DNA from: Membranipora membranacea
Lineage: Eukaryota > Bryozoa > Gymnolaemata > Cheilostomatida > Membraniporidae
Assembly (NCBI GenBank): GCA_914767715.1
Contig: OU612067.1
Location: forward strand, 126,001-186,000
DNA length: 60,000 bases
Direction: 5' to 3'
Shown here: piece by piece, positions 39,039 through 54,000 of the stretch
Layout of the letters: every line of letters starts with the position of its first letter
How positions within the stretch are numbered: position 1 is the stretch's first letter
Notes under the pieces: generated by a model
Told to the model about the DNA's origin: nothing
Seen by the model: the letters and a program-made list of their open reading frames with translations, nothing else
Databases searched by the model: none
Program-made: the position numbers and the translations under genes

Positions 39039-42000
39039 TTATAATTGTCTAGACTGTGGAAGAGTGTCACTAGGTATCGGAGGTTGGGCCGGGGGTAGGA
39101 TGTGTCCGCCTTTGTGTGATAGCATGACAATCTCCTCTTTGAGAGCGTCCACCTCTTGTGCCTGTAGCTGTACAAGCTGTATTAACCTCTGCCTCTCGTG
39201 TAAGTCAGCTTTACGTACGCCGCTAAACTCACCTCCCTAACAATACAAGAAACAAATAAATGATGGAATGATGCTTTCTCAAACATTATTATATGATGCA
39301 AAATTAGCGCTCTAATTCTGAGTTCATACTAAATTAAGTTTTATATTTTGAGGCTATGATTATGGCTAGTGTTACCAAGTATGTGTACTGACTGAGTCAC
39401 TGACTGTCTGAGAACACACTGTACATTCTACTTACGAGACTTTTCTGTTTGGAGTCGAGCTGTATCTGTAGATCACGTTTCTCTGTCTGCATCATATTAA
39501 GTGTCTCTACTCTGTTTGTGTTTTCTCGGATTAAATCTGTTATCTTATCCTTCCTCTTCCTGATTCTCTCCTAACAAAATCGATAAAGAAAAATTAATAA
39601 ATCATTTATGTGACCAGTAAAATATTCCTATGATCACTGATATTACTACAGTCATTGTCATTGTGTATGTTTTCATAGTATTCCTGTCTTGACGAGGAGT
39701 TACGGGCTCTTACATACCTCCCATCGTTTTAGATCGTCCGAGCACTCTATCTCAGTCGTTCTTAGCTTCTCTTTCAGCTCCTCTACTTGTCTGTTCACAG
39801 TGACCTGTTCTAGTTCTTCAAGGTCGACTATCCTACCAAACTTAAGCTTCATCTCCTCGTTACATTTAAACTCAAGCTCAGTGATCTTAGCCTCAAACAG
39901 CTTCCTGTCCTTAACTAGCTGTATATTCTTCTTCTTGTTATCCCTGTATAAATATACAGTTTAGTTATTATCTGCGCCTGAATATGGACTAAGGGACTCA
40001 CTGACAGGAATATCATCTTGTATTGTATTGTATAGAAAAAGTAGACCACATCGTCAAATTAGAATTTAAATATGTCCACCCAAGAAATAAAAAACAAACT
40101 TAATAAGAACACTAGCATACTAAAGACTATGGCAAACATGAATATGTCATACTTTTGTTGTCGTTTCTGAACTGATTTTTCGTGATCCAGCTCCTTGATC
40201 CTGTGTGACAGTTTGACGAGGGAAGGAGAGTTGAAGACAAGACATTGTTGTAAGTCGTTAGGGAGTCGTCCGTTGTCGTTATGTAGTATTTGATGAAGCC
40301 GCAAAGTGACAACAATCTCAAACTCATTCAGCTTCTGCTGCTTCTCGAGCTACAAACAGATGAATTTGGAGAAATGAATATAATTTATTGGCTTCTTCAT
40401 TGTAAACAAGACATCCCTTATACTGCCATCCTTACAAGCCATACTACATTAGGATCTAATTTTCTTCATGAAGTAAGCCAGTGTGATAAGCTAGTCTTAG
40501 TCACTCTAGGGCGGTTTAGGTTGTATTCTGTATCTTTGTGGCAATCAAATAGTAAAACATAGCTTCCTTTGCACTGTGACTGACTCGACCAGAGATCCGA
40601 TGAGTTATTAGTTATCAGAACAGACTAGAATCATACCTGGAAGGCTTCAAGGTCAGCCTCTGCAGATTTCAGACCTGCTAGTATAACTTTAGTCTTCTTA
40701 GTGATATTCTCAGAGTCTTTAATGAGCTGATCTCTGTTCTTCTTCTCCTCAGTAAGCACCTAAAACAGCAGATCAGTAGTAGTAAGTACGAAGAGCTCTG
40801 TATCTCAGATGTAAGTACGATGAGTCTGAAAAACAGCTCTTGACTTATGGTCTCTCGACATGACAAGACATGGTTTGGTGAAGCCGTATGGCCATCAATA
40901 TAAATGGAACTTTTTATGTTCTATCTTTGAAATTGCAAAATAGTATAAAGGGTAACGGTATAGAGGGCATTACAATCCCGTACTCATCTGATTATTGAGA
41001 AATGTCTTTTACCTCTTCAATATCGAGTCTCTTCTCTCTGAGCTGTGTAGTATTATGATATAGATTCTGGTCACATCCTGGAGGACAGACATCTAAGTCA
41101 TAACCTCCGCCCTCTGACCCAGATTCCTCATCTGATTCTGACCAATCCTCATCATCTGATGATTCCTCTTCGCTCTCATCATCCGAGTCTATAACATGAC
41201 ATCAGTCACGAGAGGGAATTACAATAATTGCAGTGAGTGAAAATTTAATACGAGTCATCAGTGTTAACACTCTTTCAAATTTAGATTGTGATATTATTAG
41301 ACATGGTTATCAGGATATATTGCATAACCGCTCTGTAAATATAGCAATGTTAATAGTAACCACTTACATACTAAATTAATACACATGATCTTGTAAATCT
41401 TTTTGCTTGCAATATATCTGAGCGGTGAAGTAAAGTGTATATTACAGTAACGCTCCGTAGGTAATGTCTGGCTCTCTACGCTCTGCTCTCTACGCAAGGA
41501 GCAGACTCTGACTTACCTCCACCTGCATTCTCCTTCTTTTTGGATCGTTTTATTTTCTTTTTGAAGACTTTAGTGAGATAATCATGAAACTTGTTATTAT
41601 CTCCCAGAGACTGAACAAACATGTTGTGTAGAGCTTTTTCCTTCTCTATCAGCTTCTCTATATCCTTCTTCTTATTCTCAATCTTCTGTTGTACTTCTAG
41701 AGTCTAACAGGTGAGATAACAAGGCAGATAACAAGGGAGCTAACAAACAGATATTATCTGTGCCTAACATAGTATGGTGAGCTGCAGTGTATATATAATC
41801 AGTCTATTGTTTGACAATCTATTGCATTTCTGAGAGAAAAAACTTCCCCCATATAAAGTGGTATAATTCTGATTAAAATGATAATATAAATTACGATTGG
41901 ATCCCCTCAAGGAGGCTTACCTTAGTCTGCTGATCGATCTTCTCCTGTTGTTTGAAGGCCAGTTTATTACCGAGAATGTTCTCATGTTTCTCGTACTCCT

Positions 42001-45000
42001 TAAGCAGTAAGAACTCCTCAAACAGTGTGATATAACGTAAGTCAGCATTCTTCAGATCAACCTCTAGTTTGAGTTTATCAAAGTATAGACACCTTAGCTC
42101 AGCGTCGAATCTACCCAGCATCTCATCAATCATACTGTTTATATTATCCTGCATGTATGTTAGCCTGTGAAGCAGAGACAGTATTATAAATACAGAATTA
42201 TGTCTCAATCTTCCCCCCTCCCCTCTCCATCTCTTCCTATAAGCGTCTTTTCTGCATTAGTTTACTGGCATTACGATTTTTTGCTGTATGTGCGCAAAGA
42301 AGTATGTTGTTGGTATTTTATGACATGAGACTTAACGAATGGCTGAGTGCTCACCATGTGACAACCCTTACCTAATGGGACAACCCTTACCTGATATCCT
42401 GAGATTGCTTTATCTGTAGTTCGAGGGCAGTAGGAGCAATCTGTGATCGGTCAAACATTGAATCCACACTGTCTTCTGTAGTTGTCCCCTCTCTATCTAA
42501 ACTGGCCTTCTGGTTCTCCTTCTGCAGAAAGTAAAGGGAGACAATCCACATGATAAGCTTATTTCAGTTAGCTTCGATTCTCGATCCGATATTTAGTATA
42601 TTATGAGTATGGGTGGAAGAAGCACCGGAGCAAAGATAGGGAAGATGATTCATTTTTTATCCATTCATCTCCGTGTGACGCAGATGATAAAAAGGGTAAA
42701 AGTGACTGGTATATAGAAGGTTCAGATCGGAGACATAGGATCTCACTGAACACTAATCACAAGATTGAATAGAATGAGAGAATGTCAGGATTGAGTAGAA
42801 CAAAGGCTGAACAGTTGTTTAAATGTATAAATATTCAAGTACAACAATCTTACCCACACTGACTGTCCTCTATAAGCCTTGGGTCGTAACACCTGACAGC
42901 ACATTAATAGCATCAAAGGTTATAACTTATGAGATGGCAATAGATAACGCAGATCATGATCCACTTTGCCTGCATTTACAAAACTGGGTATCTGCGTGCA
43001 AAGTGGATCCACGTCAATAATGAAGTATAAAAGAAGGTAAGGAGCCTGCATTAACACTGGAGGCAGTTAGGGATGTTGAAATAGTCCATTGTCATGAGCT
43101 GTGACATTGACCATTTAAACATCTCATCAAATACTATATGGGAGGTTAAGCGTGGGTTGTCGAGCATAAGTTAATGCTTATAGGAGCCTTACTGAGGACT
43201 TGGTCAGTTTTACGGATTTAGTTTTAATGAGAGTCTTGGAGCGACCAGCAGCCATTAACCCAATAATTTTCAGTCTAGACGATGTATTCCTCTAAGAGAG
43301 AAAGATATTCAAAGGATAGGTTAATGGACAATGTACAATGAGATTTTCATTATATTGACATCAAATGTTATGACAAAATTAGGATGATTTAATGCGCATG
43401 TTAGAAATCTGTCAAACAAACCTCAAGCTCACCTATATATGTATATATATATCAGTATAACTTGGTAGAAAATATTGCTATTCAGTGCAGGCAGGTCGGT
43501 GTTTTAGTCTTTAAGTCTCATGATGAACTTGTTTAGTGACACACCTATAATGGTCTATATTGAGCTTCATATCGATTACATTGCTATTCAAAATCCTGTC
43601 AGAATGGATATGAGGATATGAGTGAACGCATCTTCGTACCCTCACATCACCGCATACAGAACAGGATATAACACATCGTACAAGGTTATAGTAGTCTACC
43701 ACACAGTTATAGTCTACCACTAACCTTAGCAGGTATCTTCTTATCGGCAGCTGGTTTATCTGCAGCGCCTCCGCCGCCACCGAATCCTCCGAAGCCTCCT
43801 CCATCTCCTCCAGTCTTAGCTAATATAGCCTTCTTCTCCATATCAGACTTAAACTCGAGTAGGGACTCGCGAGTATACTCCATCTTCCTATAAACACACA
43901 TACAGAACATATTATATCTATATTTTATTACGAATTGCGGGCTTCTGCTTCTGCTTCTGCTTCAAGCTATAACTACACATTGATTAGCAGCCATATCCAA
44001 ACATCCTACAGATCAAAGTCCCATTAAGCACGGCTGGAATTTGATCTTATTTCCCCTTCATAAATCGTGTGTTAGGTACCTGCCATATGTCACCATATTC
44101 TCATAAATACAGAGCACATCAGTCATAAAACATTGCCAAGGCATGAATAGTACAGAGTAATAATTGGGCCCTTCTTACTTCTCGGGTAGTTCGTCAGGTT
44201 GCATTGTGGGTATTGGTGGTATCGGTTTAGCTTTCTCATCACCGAGACTGTCCTTAATCTTCACAAGCTCGTTTACATGCTGAGTTATCTGCTCTATGAT
44301 ATTCATCTTTCTGTCTCTGAGAGATAAAACTCTCTTGTTGAAGGCGTACTTGGCTTCGTGGATCTATAATAGTAGTTTGTTATCAGATACATTAGATACT
44401 CAGACATTTTATCTCAGTGATATCTGCTCTGTAACTATGAATCAATAAATCATCACAAACCTCAGGCCAAACAAACAAAATATGCGTACAAATCGTCTAC
44501 ACTCTGAGGAGACAACTCTAATACGGAAATCCAACGAAGTTAAACTACATCAGAGACCCGATCTCACTGATACATCCTATAAATTTGCATTACTGGTGAA
44601 TATCAATGTTATTCTCCACTTAACCCATGGAAAGTCTACTTCTACTTGAAATGACAGGTGGATGACGATACCTGCATAGTTGCTATTTTACGCGAGGACC
44701 AATCTACAACGTAAACATGATATATGGATAACAATGAAACTGAGATTGACTAACCATCTCCTTGAGTACGAGTAACTTCATGATAGCTTTCTCTACGTTC
44801 ATCCTCAGGTGATCAGGTACGACGTAATCATCAGCAGTCTTTAGTTTATAATCTCCCATGTTATTCTGAGCCTCCTGTATAGCGGCCACATCATCAGGAT
44901 CCTCATAATTATCATCTGTAATAGTCGGTGAGACTGTTAGGTATTTATAACGTGAGCAGCTATACACTGTGTGGCTGTGAGGCTGTGTGGCTGTGACGAT

Positions 45001-48000
45001 GATTACAGGCGAGATAACGCAGATCTCAGAAAATACTTATTTCCGGAAAAGTGGCGAAAGGCAAACTCTGCTCACCGAGTCCCAGGTTCATATATATTTC
45101 CTCACAAATCTAAATATTTTGGTAATACAGCAGCACCGCTTAAAAACTCAATGAAACACATTTTTATGTACAGGTGTTTGCACCCCCTTTTTTTTTTCTT
45201 GACAGTAAGTTAGAAACACCACTAACATCTGAATAAAACCAACCACAAGTCAAGTCACAACTAGCACTGCCTGGGAGGCTCCTTAGACGTATTAGTTGTA
45301 CATTGAGGCTCTAAGTAACCCATACATGGTTTACTGTCGTATAGATTGTCTCTAAGTAACCCATACCTGGTTTACTGTCGTATAAATCGTCTCTAAGTAA
45401 CCCATATCTGGTTTACTGTCGTATTGATCGTCTCTAAGTAACCCATATCTGGTTTACTGTCATATAGATCATCTCTAAATAACCCATACCTGGTTTACTG
45501 TCGTATAGATCGTCTCTAAGTAACCCATATCTGGTTTACTGTCATATAGATCATCTCTAAGTAACCCATACCTGGTTTACTGTCGTATAGATCGTCTCTA
45601 AGTAACCCATACCTGGTTTACTGTCGTATAGATCGTCTCTAAGTAACCCATATCTGGTTTACTGTCATATAGATCATCTCTAAGTAACCCATACCTGGTT
45701 TACTGTCGTATAGATCGTCTCTAAGTAACCCATACCTGGTTTACTGTCGTATAGATCGTCTCTAAGTAACCCATATCTGGTTTACTGTCATATAGATCAT
45801 CTCTAAGTAACCCATATCTGGTTTACTGTCATATAGATCATCTCTAAGTAACCCATACCTGGTTTACTGTCGTATAGATCGTCTCTAAGTAACCCATACC
45901 TGGTTTACTGTCGTATAGATCGTCTCTAAGTAACCCATATCTGGTTTACTGTCGTATAGATCGTCTCTAAGTAACCCATATCTGGTTTACTGTCATATAG
46001 ATCATCTCTAAGTAACCCATACCTGGTTTACTGTCGTATAGATCGTCTCTAAGTAACCCATATCTGGTTTACTGTCATATAGATCATCTCTAAGTAACCC
46101 ATACCTGGTTTACTGTCGTATAGATCGTCTCTAAGTAACCCATATCTGGTTTACTGTCGTATAGATCGTCTCTAAGTAACCCATACCTGGTTTACTGTCG
46201 TATAGATCGTCTCGAAGTATCACATACCTGGTTTACTGCCGTATAGATCGTCTCTAAGTAACACATACCTGGTTTACTGTCGTATTGATCGTCTCTAAGT
46301 ATCACATACCTGGTTTACTGTCGTATAGATCGTCTCTAAGTATCACATACCTGGTTTACTGTCGTATAGATCGTCCCATTGAGCCTTTCTAGCAGCTCTT
46401 CTCTTCTTCTTAGACTCCACTTTCTGTAGAGCTTTCTGTATCCTCTGTCCCATACTACCCTTCAGGTGTGTCTGTGTCTTAGAGCCAACATCATCTCCCC
46501 CTTCAGCTGCCTGTGACTCCTGACGCTGAGCTGTTAATGGGACAATAAAATAATGAGAGTACCATGTATGAGAAGAGGAGATCTCAATGTTAAGTCCTTC
46601 AAGGTAGAAAGAAAACCATGACCTGAGATATTAACACAACTAAAATGACAAAAATGTCCCCGATAGCAATAGCAAGAAACCGTAAAGCACGTTTTGATAG
46701 CATACACAGAGTGTTATTCCCTATCATTTTCTTTCATACTTCATCACGCAATTGATTGGCCAGTTATTTGATAAATTATCAGATATACATATTTTCTAGT
46801 AACAACGCCCCAAATAGTCAAGGAAATAGAAGACTGAGAAAAAAGTACAGGAATTTCAGACTTGGGATAAGTCTATGATTGCATTATTAATTATTATACA
46901 TGCATAAGCTGAGTAAAATACAGGACTGAGACAGACAATTAATGTTTTACAGCCAGCTTTGTCTAGACAGATTTTTATAGCCGGCTTTTTATAGACAGCT
47001 CTTTCTAGCCAGCTTTTTCTAGTCAGCTCTTTCTAGTCAACTTTTTCTAGCCAACTTTTTTCTAGCCAGCACTTTCTAGCTTATGTATCTGAAGCTAAGC
47101 GCACATGACTTTCACATCTAGTACATACATATATCGCTATCACTTAGAGTAACATCCTCATCTATATAAGATTAGACATTATTCAAGGATCCACCATAGA
47201 GTTAATATTAAGTCTATGGGATCCACATACTGCACTGTAATTTACATAACAATTTATTTTTTTGTTTATCTTTTTGATAACTTCCCCAAAACATTCTGTG
47301 AGAAGGGCATGTTGGGAATTCCAGTTTACCCTATTATCATTGAGCTGTTTTATGATTGGAACAAATATGAGTGGATGCTTGTTCTTCAAGAGAGCCCATA
47401 ACCGATCTCATCTCATTTAATGGAAAACAAGAAAAGGGTAAGGATTAGGTTGTAAGGAGGGTATGAGGTTCGATTATGTGCATAGCATGCGCCAGTCAAT
47501 CCATCAGTTGTGTCGTTGAAATGTGAACAAAATTAAATGATCAGGGGTTTGGTCAGCCTTATCAGCGAGACGAAGTTTGGATAAAACAGAAACAGAAACG
47601 TTAGAGGAACTCTGATATAAGCACATAAATAGCAGGCTAACAAACCTTCACTTTCATTGTCTAAAACAAAGCAGTTAGTATACAATACAAAGCATTAAGT
47701 CATTCACTATCAAACGTGACCTACGAAGCTTGTGTAAGTCCGCAGCTTACGTGGTAAGCAGTAACCAGGTGAAATGTACTGCGTAGGGCATTCATTTGAC
47801 AAGCAGTTACACTCAACTCAAGCCATGCCCTCAATCGATGAGTTTCCTCACTATACAAGGCAGTCACAATACACACCACCACATGGGACAAGACGATATA
47901 CAAGGTTTAGTAAACATGTAATCACCATCACAATACTAAGATGTGTGGTACTCACAATCTACACAATCTATGCTGATATACACACAGACCATCATACCGT

Positions 48001-51000
48001 GACATGTAATGATATCACATAGAGAATCATATATGAGTTATGGGATAAACTATTACCTGGCCTTGTTGACTTACTTGGCCTTATAGCCTTACCTGCCAGC
48101 ATACTGGAGTCTCTACTGAGGTCAGTGCGAGCTTTAGACATGGCCGAGTCTCTTCTCTGCTCCAGTTCAGCCTTCAGCTGATAGAAGTCGTCAGAGAGTT
48201 TTGCAGCTCGGAATGTTGACACCTCGTATGTGGTCTTGAAGGATCGTACTATGATCCTCTCACATTCAATCATCGCTTTGAACCTGGAATAAAATACAAC
48301 ACACTGTAAGATCTATCATAGCTCCGCAGTACATAACTCAGGATACATATACATATACATACAGTATACACATATATATAATATAAACATTGCAAATATT
48401 ATGTCTATGGTTGACACTGGCACATCTCAGACTCATGAGCTACCCAGTCGTCACTTTTATATGAAGGGAATTTTTGGTAGTGACATTGCAGGCTGCTTAA
48501 TTCTAAGGCAACAGTAGAGTTAGTAACAATTTGGCCAATCTTCACTCGGCTTGGCTTGAATATCAGCAATCCTTACCCAGCCTCACTGAATTTTTACAAA
48601 CAGACCAAACCCATAAACAAAAGTTATACCTTATTTTGAGTTTGTCCAATGCTATTTGTTGTTTCTCTGAATCCCAGGCTAGCTCCTTTTTCACTGTATC
48701 TATCTTCTCTTGTGTTTGTCTGTCTAATTCCTTCTTAATCTCTGGATCCATCTCAAACTCCTGTAAACATGATAATATTCTCATAATCTCACATGCAATC
48801 ATAATTAAATTAATTATATAAAAATACAACAGTATGTTTATGTGTATGACTCAAGAGTATGGAACATTTAAAGAATCTGCCCATGGATATATAGATATAT
48901 AATAGTATATTAAGTCTATGAGCTGCCCCCCCCCCCCCCCACTCATGAGCAAAGTTAGAATCTCTGAGAATGGGTTTTTTTTTAGCTCTTACCAAAGTAC
49001 CGAGCCTAAGATGCTCAGGTAGCTCGTGGTTGCGCTCTAGTAGCTTCTTGAACTGTCGTCTGAGTTGTGCGATTATACGCCTCACTTCCTGTTTCCGTTG
49101 CTCAGCCTCTCTCATCATCTTATCATGCTCAGCTTTCTGTTTAGCGTCCTCAATACTGGATAATAAGTGCACAAGTTAGAGGCACCTAGTCACATTGTCA
49201 GACTTTATCATTTATTAGTTATGGCATATCCTTTCATTGGCCCAAAGCTCAATCAAGCTGTCTTATCAAATCCTGGTTAGTCAAGATTTCAATGTTCGAG
49301 ACTTACGAACTAAAGATTATGATGAAGCATCACAACCAAAAGAGTAGCATGTAAGTTTGGGTCAGAATTTCTCATAATGACAAAAAAAGTCGGAATGCCA
49401 GTATTTCAAAATAACAATGACCAATGATACGTTGTTGTCAGGAGGATTTCATGGTATGAGTGACTGTTGCCTTTGTTTTATGTCTCTCACCTGTAAGCGT
49501 TAGGATCATCAATATCATCGGGAAGTTTCTCATCCTCCTTCAGTTTGATGGCTGACGGTATCTTTGCTTTCAGAACCTCAGCGTCGACATCCTTCTGTGA
49601 CATGTAACTGTATACAAAAAAGTTACCATCGGCACCTGTAAGTAATAGAGGAGTCAGTTTATAATAGAGGGGTCAGTAAACATAAGTGCGAGCAGACTGT
49701 TACGTTGCATATGTACTACAATCAGTTCAGAATTGGAGTAATGTGAATTGCGGTGTACCAAAAGAGTATATATGTAAATGAAGTAAGTACTAGAGGGCTC
49801 TGTAGGTGCCCCGGTATGCTCTTACCACATTGCCTTGTTTACATGTAATTAGTCACTATAATACATGGAGAAGAACTTACCGACTGATATAACATATCCA
49901 CCATCAAAGCTTATATCTATAGAGGTCACACTGCCGATATGATTATCATGCATAGATAACTCCCAGTATACAGAAGTATTAGTTAGATCAGAGCCCTCTA
50001 GTGGTGACACTCTTATTACTCCTGTCTGTGTACCACTTAGTACCTGATTGTGTGACTCACTACAACAACAACAACAACACAGATTACGGAAGTTACAGAG
50101 GTTACAGAAAACTGAACTGTCACTCCACGGGTGATGAGGAGTTTTACTTGTTGTATTTATCTCAAACCAGTTTTGAAAATTTAATAGCGCAAGGATATGT
50201 CACGAGGCTTCACAAACTGTATAAGACCAGTTTTGAACAGCTATATGATGATGCTGATGTCAAAGCAGTTATGATGGTTGAGCATTAAGTGTGATGACTA
50301 ATGTACTGCCTTTTTTTCACAGTAATCATTACAGTTTAGAAGCTGACCTGAATCTGAGATAGCTTATAGGGGTCTCAGGTAATCCTTCCACAGCGACTGT
50401 CCTGATAGGCATATATCTGTCCTCAGGTAACTGTCTCTGTATCTCCTCCTCATCTCTAAACTTACACTGATATAAATATCCGGCATCAAAATCATCCATA
50501 GACAGCCAGAAAGTCCCTGAATGTAATAAAAAAAACATAAGAATATGATAGGGCATTGAATGAATGAATAGCTTCAAATAAGGCCAACAAATCCATAGGA
50601 ACCTGCGAGCCACGAAGGTCCATTGGTGTGCGATATCAAGTATTCATTCACAGTAGTGCAATATAAGTAACATATGTGGTACCTGGTTCATCTGTAGAGT
50701 AATATCCGTATAATATAGGAGAGGGAGTAGCTGGGATAAAAGGCTTCCATTCTTCTTCTTCATCTTTCTTCTCTTCCTCATCTATAAGTGAGCATGAAGT
50801 ATAAATACTCTTAATAAATCCCAGCGTACAATCAATAAAAAGCTCACGTCCAGAAAACCGATTCACTCACTGACTGTATGTTTAATATGCTGGCGTGTAG
50901 TGGCAGCCTGCCTGAATGTAGACCTGCACTCTCCTGATAAGGGCGACTTGGTCCACATTTACAGCACCATGACTTCTCCCCAGTCTAACAGTGTATGTAC

Positions 51001-54000
51001 GTATGTACATGCTATAGTTATATATTCTAACTAACCTTCATCCTCATCGTCTGACTCAGTGATGAGCCCTCTCTCTATCTTCAGTCTCCTCTCATCGTCT
51101 TTCTTCTTCTTAGCAGCTTCCTCTTCTAATCTCTTCTTTTCTACCTCCTCATCGTGTCTCAGCTCAGACCTGACCGAACAGACAGACAGACAGACATCAT
51201 ACAATGGAGTAATCTATCTCTGGATTCTGTATTTACTACTATGTGATCACTAGCACTGCTGCTATCAGTCTTATTTTAATATACAGTGTAAGAATCACAA
51301 ATATTCTTGAGTTGTCAGGATTTAGCTACTTGGATATTTTGATAAGTAAACTACTTTTTCTTGGATAGGCTTTGTTTCCTAGTAGGACTAGACAGCTGGA
51401 TTGGTCTGATTTACACAGAGCAAAGAAGAAACTGAAAACAGGACCCTGTCAGACAGACAGAAGAGTGATTGGTTGAGTTTGAGAATATCGGATACTTAGG
51501 AAAGTGACATACAGTCATAGAGTTATCATACAGTACACAATGAGGCAGAGACAGTATAAGATTTACCGTCTCCTTAGTGTGTCCCTTTGAGTGTAACAGT
51601 TTTATAATGTTATAGTGTTATATAATGAAGATCATAATGGGTCTATCAATGTGACACTCTATATCCTTCTTATCATGACAGAACTTTTACCCTAAAAAAA
51701 TTCTTGACCTCTCGGAGACTAATTAATTAGAGTATCAGTATAGACTACCATTCAGCCTAATAAGAAATTAGGGCAGAACTTTCACACATGTTATCTCCCC
51801 CGTTCATCTTGTTAAGCTATCATGTGTATACATAACCCTCCAAACATATATATGCGTTGAGCTTACTTGACACTCTTGAACTGATGAGTTCTGATGGCCA
51901 GACCTTCCATCTGATAAGTATGTGAAGTATCAAAGTTACCCGGCTCTGGACACTCAATCTCCTGAGCAAATCCATTATCACAGCAAACTAACAATGTGGT
52001 CTTCTCCTACAAGAGCAGAATCATGATTCAAATATAATATGTCGTCCGCTGTGTCTTCTGAACAATTAGGTTGGCATGCAGAAAATGTGAGAAAAAACTA
52101 AATTTGTGTGATGTATGTTTTCATAAACAGCAAGAACTGACACCAAAATCATAATCTACAATCAACATTGGAATCACAAGCCTGATGAGGTCAAATAATA
52201 TCACTGAGTAGCCACTTACATAAGCAGCAGGAGACCATGCTATGTGGGTGACAGGGCCCGCCACAGGGACGAAGCCGATAGGAGCGTAACTCTTGTTGGA
52301 GACATTGAAGAAGAACACAGATCCGTCTGCGCTGCCTGTGGCTAAAGTCTCACCAGTGCTGTCAAAAGCCAGCGCTGTAACTGCCTTCACATGGGGCTTA
52401 AATACCTGCAAGATAAAACAATACAAGTATGAGAAACATTATTATCTAGCTTACACATTTTTACTTTACAGATATGGGAAATCAGTCGCTGAGTTATTGT
52501 TACAGAGCAAGCTGAATAAATGGGAACTCAGGGTCTAATTTGTTCAATCAAGATAAAATAGTCATCCTTACCTGGCCGAGCAGTAATTCAGATTCGTGCC
52601 CTCCTTTCCTGTTCTGATCATCTTTCTTGCTGAGAATAAAAGATCTAACGACTCCATCTCCAAACCCAGCAATGATAGTTGCTCCTTTAGTATCAACCTA
52701 TTAACAATGATGGGATGTGATGAACTTTATATTCGGTTCACAGAACATATAAAATACTGATATCTTAATTATACTATGTGACCATCATACACACTAGAGC
52801 AGGGGTGGCCGACCTTTTCATTGAGCTGGCCGCATCCATATATTGCAATGTCCCTGGGGGCCGCAACCTCACCATAAATCAAACATTCATATATGGGTGT
52901 GCAGTATTCCCTGCAGTAAATTTATTTTCTGGAATATACATGACACATATCGCATGAACAGGTGACAGCTCCAACTGCCTTCACTAATGCCTGCCTAATG
53001 CTGATTGTAAAGCAATTTTCAATCTCAAAATCCGATCAAGTTTTGATCAAAAAACCTGGGTTATGGACAGTGAATCAATGATAACACCAATGCTACTACA
53101 CCTTCCGATGTCGTTATGCCGCCCACAATATATTTTCCTGTCTAGGTTTATAATTAAGTCTATGGCAAAAACTGATTAATGCGCTGAAAGTTTGCGGCAA
53201 TCAAATGGGAAATCCCCTGTCATAAAAAGGGGATTTTCATCTCTGCAGTGGGGAATTTATTTATTGGAGCTCACTCAAATGCAATGGTTGAGGAATTCCA
53301 AAATACTGTTACTAGATGTAGAGCGCTCCTTATTATTGTACAAATAAGTAATGTAATAAATAAAGGGGGGGTAATTGTTTTCCCGACTATGCGATTCACT
53401 CATACGGGTCAGGGGCCACATAAAATTGAATCAGGGGGCCGCATGCGGCCCCAGGGCCACTCGTTGAGCAGCCCTGCACTAGAGACATACGGTTCAAATC
53501 AGGTCAAACATGGAGTCTTCACAATGTTTTATTGTATGCAACCATATGATGCCTGGCACTTGATCGAAGACCCATTTCTTATACTAATTACATTATGACA
53601 CTATGTACTCACCAGTTTTGGAGCCCAGAGGATACTTGTCCCCTCAGAGTTGAGCACACATTCTGATATGGTGACGTTACGTACGTAGTCGTGTACTCTC
53701 ACTGTTCTATCAGCTCCAGCCGTAGCCACTAAGTGACTAACAGGAGAAGCAGAGCACCCTGAGATCGCTCCAGCGTGATAATACATGAGCCTCTCTGGAG
53801 CTGCCGAGGTATGACTGAATGACAGATCCAGCTTCCAAATACCTCCATTAGCATCCTATAAAGGTATTTACAAGTTCAAAATAGTTTGGTGAATGTCATT
53901 GGCTCTGTTTATTCAGTAAAACTGTGTAATGTCATGTCATGCCGCACCAAAGGAACCCAAGTCACACAGCGTGAAAGTCTTGACAAAGAGAAACATCCAT

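Noticed and set aside
39689-39964. A 91-codon plus-strand frame
   Set aside because: It is antisense to the CFAP44 coiled-coil exon 39943-39718.
45308-46375. CRISPR-like array
   Set aside because: Units are contiguous 41-bp copies without unique spacers, in an animal intron. It is a minisatellite. The same applies to the 13-bp array at 33444.
48993-49155. Earlier donor (GTACTT) inside this CFAP44 exon
   Set aside because: Only the later GTAAGA donor at 48992 keeps the frame into the next exon ([11 protein letters not shown]).
53248-53598. A 116-codon plus-strand frame
   Set aside because: It runs out of the hAT-type element into the intron with no transposase motif, so it is judged chance.
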